Positions 60,305 through 64,000 of a stretch of DNA of 64,000 nt are shown here, piece by piece. Numbering within the stretch: position 1 is the first letter of the stretch; every line of letters starts with the position of its first letter. The position numbers and the translations under genes were made by a program. Under the pieces are notes generated by a model. It was not told where the DNA came from and searched no databases. It worked only from the letters and a program-made list of their open reading frames with translations. Source of the stretch: Streptomyces sp. NRRL F-525 (GTDB taxonomy: Bacteria; Actinomycetota; Actinomycetes; Streptomycetales; Streptomycetaceae); assembly GCF_000716605.1 (NCBI RefSeq), contig NZ_JNXE01000001.1, forward strand, positions 620,001 to 684,000. The letters run 5' to 3'.

Positions 60305-63300
60305 ATGAGCGAACGAACCGGTGGCAGCTTTTCCCTGTCCGACAGCCAGGAGGGAATCTGGCACGCACAGCGCCTCGGAGGCCCTCACGCGCTCTACACC
60401 GTCGGGCAGGCCGTCGAGATCACGGGCGCCCTCGACGTGCCCGCCTTCGAGGCCGCGCTGCGCCGGACGGCCGAGGAGACCGAGATCCTGGGCATGCGAT
60501 TCACCGAGGACACGGACGGCGGGGCACGGGAGCGCGCCGTGCCGCACGCCGCCCGGCGATGGTCGCTGCGCATCGAGGAGCCGGCCGGGGATGCCGCCGG
60601 CGACCCGCGTGCATGGATGGAAACCCGGATGCGCGAGGAACTCGCCGGGGTCGAAGATCCGCGCGGGGAGCAACTCTTCTCGTTCGTGCTCTTCCGTCTG
60701 TATTCCCATCGGTACTGCTGGTTCCAGGGCTATAACCACCTGCTGCTCGACGGATACGCCTGCACACTGATGGCTCGCCGGGTCGCCGAGGTGTATTCGG
60801 CCCTCGTCGGAGGCGGACCACACCCGCAGGTCGAATTCGTCTCGTTGAGTAAGGCACTTGCCGAGGAAGCGAGTTACCGGAACTCGACCGAATTCACCGA
60901 CGGCCGACGGTATCTGCACGACCGATTCTCGGACCGGCCGGAATTGGCCGAGGTCCCGCGCCTTTCCGGAGTCTCCGGCTTTCTCCAGGACACCGATGCC
61001 GGAGCGGTGCTGCGCGAGACCGGCAGCCTCGCACCCGCGGCGACCGACGCGCTGCGCGCCGCGGCGGACAGCGTCGGCCTGCGCACGTCGCGGCTGCTCG
61101 CCGCCGCCACCGGCGCCTTCGTGAGCGGCATGGCCGGCTCGGCCGAGGCGCTCCTCAGCCTGCCCGTGACCGGGCGCGTGAGCGAGACGGACCTGCGGGC
61201 CCGCGTCACCCGGGCGAACATGCTGCCCCTACGGTTCCCGGTCCCGGCCGGCGCGAGCCTCCTCGACCTCGCCCGGACCGCCGACGGTGCCGTCGCTGAA
61301 CTGCTCCGCCACCAGCGGTACCGCGGCGAACGGCTGCGCCGGGAACTCGGCTGGCCGGAGGGCGACCGCTGGCACTTCGGGCCGTACCTCAACATCCTTC
61401 CGCGGACCGGGGAGTTGGCTTTCGGCGACTGCCGTGGCGTGGCACGGGACGTTTCGACCCGACTGGTCGAGGACTTCGGGGTGCTGATCGACCGGACGGG
61501 CTCGAAGATCGAGATCACCGTCGAGGCGAACGCGGCGCTCTACGACCGGGCATGGGTGCGGGCGGTCCAGCGGTCGCTGGTCGGATTCGTCGCACGGGCG
61601 GTGGAGGACCCGACGGCTCCGCTGCGGCGGATCGGAGTGATGGGGGACGACGAACGTGCCCTGGTGATCAGTGGGTGGGGCGGTGCGGCGCGGGGTGTGG
61701 ACGCGTCGACGGTGGTGGAGCGGTTCCGTGGGTGGGCGGCGCGGACGCCGGAGGCAGCGGCGTTGTGGTTCCGGCAACAGGCCTTGTCCTACGGCGAGTT
61801 GGATGCGCGGTCGGATGCGTTGGCCCGTGGGCTGATTGCCCGTGGTGTGGGTCGTGAGTCGCGGGTGGGGCTGTGCTTGCCGCGTGGGGCCGAGATGGTC
61901 GTGGCCATGTTGGCGGTGTGGAAGGCCGGTGGCGCGTACGTCCCGTTGGATCCGGAGTATCCGGCGGAGCGGCTGGGGTTCATGGTGGCCGACAGCGGTG
62001 TGGAGTTGGTGCTGGTCGCGGAGGAGACCGTAGACCGGTTGTCGGCGGACGTGGAGACGGTTCTGCTGGGCGAGTTGGGGACTGGCTCAGGTGTCTTGCC
62101 GGAGGTTGTCGGTGGCCAACTGGCCTACGTCATCTATACGTCGGGGTCGACTGGTCGTCCGAAGGGTGTGGCGGTGGCGCATGCCTCCGTGGTGAATCTG
62201 GCGTCGGCGATGGGTCCTGTTCTCGGCGTGAAGTCTGGTGTGACTGCGTTGCAGTTCGCGTCGTTCAGCTTCGATGCGGCGGTGCTGGACGTGGCGGTGA
62301 CGCTGGCCGCTGGGGGCACGTTGGCGATCGCTTCGTCCGAGGAGCGGCAGGACCCGGCTGCTCTCGCCGCGATGGTCGAGGCGGCCGGTGTGGTTACGGC
62401 GAGTGTGGTGCCGTCGTTGCTGGGGGCCTTGGAGCCGAAGTCGGTTGCCGGGGTGGGGAATTGGGTGCTTGGGGCGGAGCGTCTGGAGGCTGGTCTCGCG
62501 GCCCGGTGGCGTGCGGGTGCCCGGGTGTGGAACACGTACGGGCCCACCGAGGCCACCGTCATCACCACCGCCGTTCTGCTGGACGAGGGCATCACGGGTG
62601 AGGATGCTCCGCCTGCGATCGGCCGCCCGCTGCCCAACATCCGTACCTACGTGCTGGATGCGTTCCTGCGGCCTGTTCCGGTGGGTGTGGCGGGGGAGCT
62701 GTACATCGCGGGAGACGGTCTGGCTCGTGGATATATCGGTCGTGCGGGTCTGACGGCGGAGCGGTTCGTGGCGTGCCCGTTCGGTGATGGCGGGCGGATG
62801 TATCGCAGCGGGGATCTGGCACGCTGGACTTCGGACGGGCAGCTGGAGTTCGTGGGGCGTGCGGACGCGCAGGTGAAGATCCGTGGATTCCGGGTGGAGT
62901 TGGGCGAGGTCGAGGCTGTTCTTGCCGCGCACCCGCAGGTCGGACGGGCCGTGGTGGTGGTCCGGGACGGTCGGCTGGTCGGATACGTCGTCGGGAACGC
63001 GGACGGCGAGGACGTACGGGAGTTCGCGGCCACCCGGCTGCCGGAGTACATGGTGCCGTCAGCCGTCGTAGTCCTGGATGCCTTCCCGCTCACCGTCAAC
63101 GGCAAGGTCGATCGGGTCGCGCTGCCGGTGCCGGAGGCTGCGTCCGGTGCCGGTCGGGCTGCGGCGTCGCCCGCCGAGGAGGCGTTCTGCGCCCTGTTCG
63201 CCGAGGTGTTGGGGCTGGAGGAGGTCGGGGTCGGGGACAGCTTCTTCGCGCTGGGCGGCGACTCGATCACGGCGATGCTGCTGGTGTCGCGTTCTCGCCG

Positions 63301-64000
63301 CGAGGGCCTGGTCGTCGGCGCCCGCCAGGTGCACGAGTTGCGGACACCGGCGCAACTGGCCGCGGTGGCAACGCCGGTTGACGGCGTGGCGGACGGCGCG
63401 CGCTCGGCGGACTCCGCTGTTGGTGAGGTGCCGCTGACGCAGGTGATGCGTGAGGTGCTGGAGCGGGTTGGTGCCGAGGGCGTTCGCGCGGTCGTGCAGT
63501 CGATGGTGGTGGAGGCGCCGGCGGGGCTGGACGAGGTGGCGCTGCGGGACGCGGTGGCGGTCCTGATGGATCGTCATGATGCGTTGCGAGCGCGGTTGGT
63601 GGCCGAGTCCGATGTGTTGGTGGTGCCCGGGGTGGGTGCGGTGGATGTGTCCGGGCTGGTGGCTCGGGTGAATGTGGTCGGGGTTGATCCGGCTGCGGTG
63701 GTGGAGGAGCAAGTCGAGGCGGCGGTGGGGCGGTTGGATCCTGCGGCCGGGGTGATGGTTCAGGTGGTGTGGCTGGACGCGGGGCCGGATGTGCCGGGCC
63801 GGCTGGTCGTGGTGGCCAACCACCTGGTCGTCGACGCGGTGTCCTGGCAGGTGCTCCTGCCGGATCTGTGGTCCGCGTATGAGGCCAGCGTCGAGGGACG
63901 TGCCGTGGAGTTGGATCCGGTTCCGGTGTCGTTCCGGGCGTGGGCGCGGGAGTTGGCGGTGGAGGCCGGTCGTCCGGAGCGGGTGGCCGAACTAGCGGCG
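60305..64000 (+). CDS. Non-ribosomal peptide synthetase, 5' part (C-A-PCP-E...), runs off the window
   Basis: An open frame of 1232 codons from ATG 60305 with no stop in the window. Condensation domain at about 8-430, beginning [16 protein letters not shown], with active-site region YNHLLLDG (H145; the usual first His is Asn). Adenylation domain at about 445-940: [14 protein letters not shown] near 610, [21 protein letters not shown], and A10 lysine K934 (NGKVDR). Pocket residues read by eye are D-A-L-S-V-G-T-V-I; I do not assign an amino acid. Carrier domain with phosphopantetheine S987 (LGGDSITA). The last part (from about 1040) looks like an epimerization domain with [10 protein letters not shown] (H1173). 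The product would then carry a D-residue. An N-terminal C domain suggests an acyl-starter or a non-first module. Confidence 0.9.
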   Translation, partial: MSERTGGSFSLSDSQEGIWHAQRLGGPHALYTVGQAVEITGALDVPAFEAALRRTAEETEILGMRFTEDTDGGARERAVPHAARRWSLRIEEPAGDAAGDPRAWMETRMREELAGVEDPRGEQLFSFVLFRLYSHRYCWFQGYNHLLLDGYACTLMARRVAEVYSALVGGGPHPQVEFVSLSKALAEEASYRNSTEFTDGRRYLHDRFSDRPELAEVPRLSGVSGFLQDTDAGAVLRETGSLAPAATDALRAAADSVGLRTSRLLAAATGAFVSGMAGSAEALLSLPVTGRVSETDLRARVTRANMLPLRFPVPAGASLLDLARTADGAVAELLRHQRYRGERLRRELGWPEGDRWHFGPYLNILPRTGELAFGDCRGVARDVSTRLVEDFGVLIDRTGSKIEITVEANAALYDRAWVRAVQRSLVGFVARAVEDPTAPLRRIGVMGDDERALVISGWGGAARGVDASTVVERFRGWAARTPEAAALWFRQQALSYGELDARSDALARGLIARGVGRESRVGLCLPRGAEMVVAMLAVWKAGGAYVPLDPEYPAERLGFMVADSGVELVLVAEETVDRLSADVETVLLGELGTGSGVLPEVVGGQLAYVIYTSGSTGRPKGVAVAHASVVNLASAMGPVLGVKSGVTALQFASFSFDAAVLDVAVTLAAGGTLAIASSEERQDPAALAAMVEAAGVVTASVVPSLLGALEPKSVAGVGNWVLGAERLEAGLAARWRAGARVWNTYGPTEATVITTAVLLDEGITGEDAPPAIGRPLPNIRTYVLDAFLRPVPVGVAGELYIAGDGLARGYIGRAGLTAERFVACPFGDGGRMYRSGDLARWTSDGQLEFVGRADAQVKIRGFRVELGEVEAVLAAHPQVGRAVVVVRDGRLVGYVVGNADGEDVREFAATRLPEYMVPSAVVVLDAFPLTVNGKVDRVALPVPEAASGAGRAAASPAEEAFCALFAEVLGLEEVGVGDSFFALGGDSITAMLLVSRSRREGLVVGARQVHELRTPAQLAAVATPVDGVADGARSADSAVGEVPLTQVMREVLERVGAEGVRAVVQSMVVEAPAGLDEVALRDAVAVLMDRHDALRARLVAESDVLVVPGVGAVDVSGLVARVNVVGVDPAAVVEEQVEAAVGRLDPAAGVMVQVVWLDAGPDVPGRLVVVANHLVVDAVSWQVLLPDLWSAYEASVEGRAVELDPVPVSFRAWARELAVEAGRPERVAELAA

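Overview
The window is very GC-rich, with strong third-position G/C, many GTG starts and GTGA/ATGA gene overlaps. Its families are typical of filamentous actinobacteria: an F420-dependent luciferase-like enzyme, a LAL-type LuxR regulator, an Eis-type acetyltransferase, a DUF3618/Holin-X remnant, an LRR gene with a TTA codon, and an NRPS. A Streptomyces or close relative is the best reading. I identify about 57 protein genes, two degraded genes, one IS element with recognisable inverted ends, and several palindromic operators. I see no rRNA, tRNA or CRISPR.

Layout. 1-10 kb: NCS2 nucleobase permease, SnoaL-like protein, decayed Holin-X/DUF3618 envelope-stress locus, PoxB-type pyruvate:quinone oxidoreductase, FMN-binding glutamate-synthase-like protein, F420 enzyme plus HAD phosphatase, TetR regulator and NmrA-like reductase. 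10-20 kb: BrkB-like membrane protein, an amidohydrolase/MarR pair with twin operators, an overlapping CoA-transferase/esterase/AsnC operon, lipoprotein/LysR pair, and a serine hydrolase. 20-33.9 kb: LRR protein, VOC and RibD-like enzymes, LAL regulator divergent from an Eis-like GNAT, aldo-keto reductase, XRE regulator, an SMP-30/MBL/carboxylesterase operon, and a small secreted protein.

33.9-52.2 kb is a nitrogen-compound island. A nine-gene minus-strand operon (DapA-family lyase, polar amino-acid ABC importer, three-part HcnABC-type flavoprotein dehydrogenase, allophanate-hydrolase C-terminal-like protein, hydantoinase) lies divergent from a LacI regulator, with matching operators. Next come a LysR-controlled second ABC importer, a class II glutamine amidotransferase, and an ArsR / AmiC-like sensor / amidase trio. 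This trio resembles the nhlD-nhlC-amdA part of Rhodococcus nitrile hydratase loci, and the same operator-like motif precedes both the ArsR gene and the amidase.

52.2-53.7 kb is an IS701-type element whose left end coincides with the amidase stop codon. It has 25-bp inverted ends (24/25 match) and carries a decayed transposase and a pentapeptide-repeat gene. Beyond it are an MFS exporter, an SMI1/KNR4 protein, two paralogous response regulators with one histidine kinase, and the 5' end of an NRPS gene (C-A-PCP-E so far, running off the window). The two-component genes and the NRPS probably mark the edge of a biosynthetic cluster.
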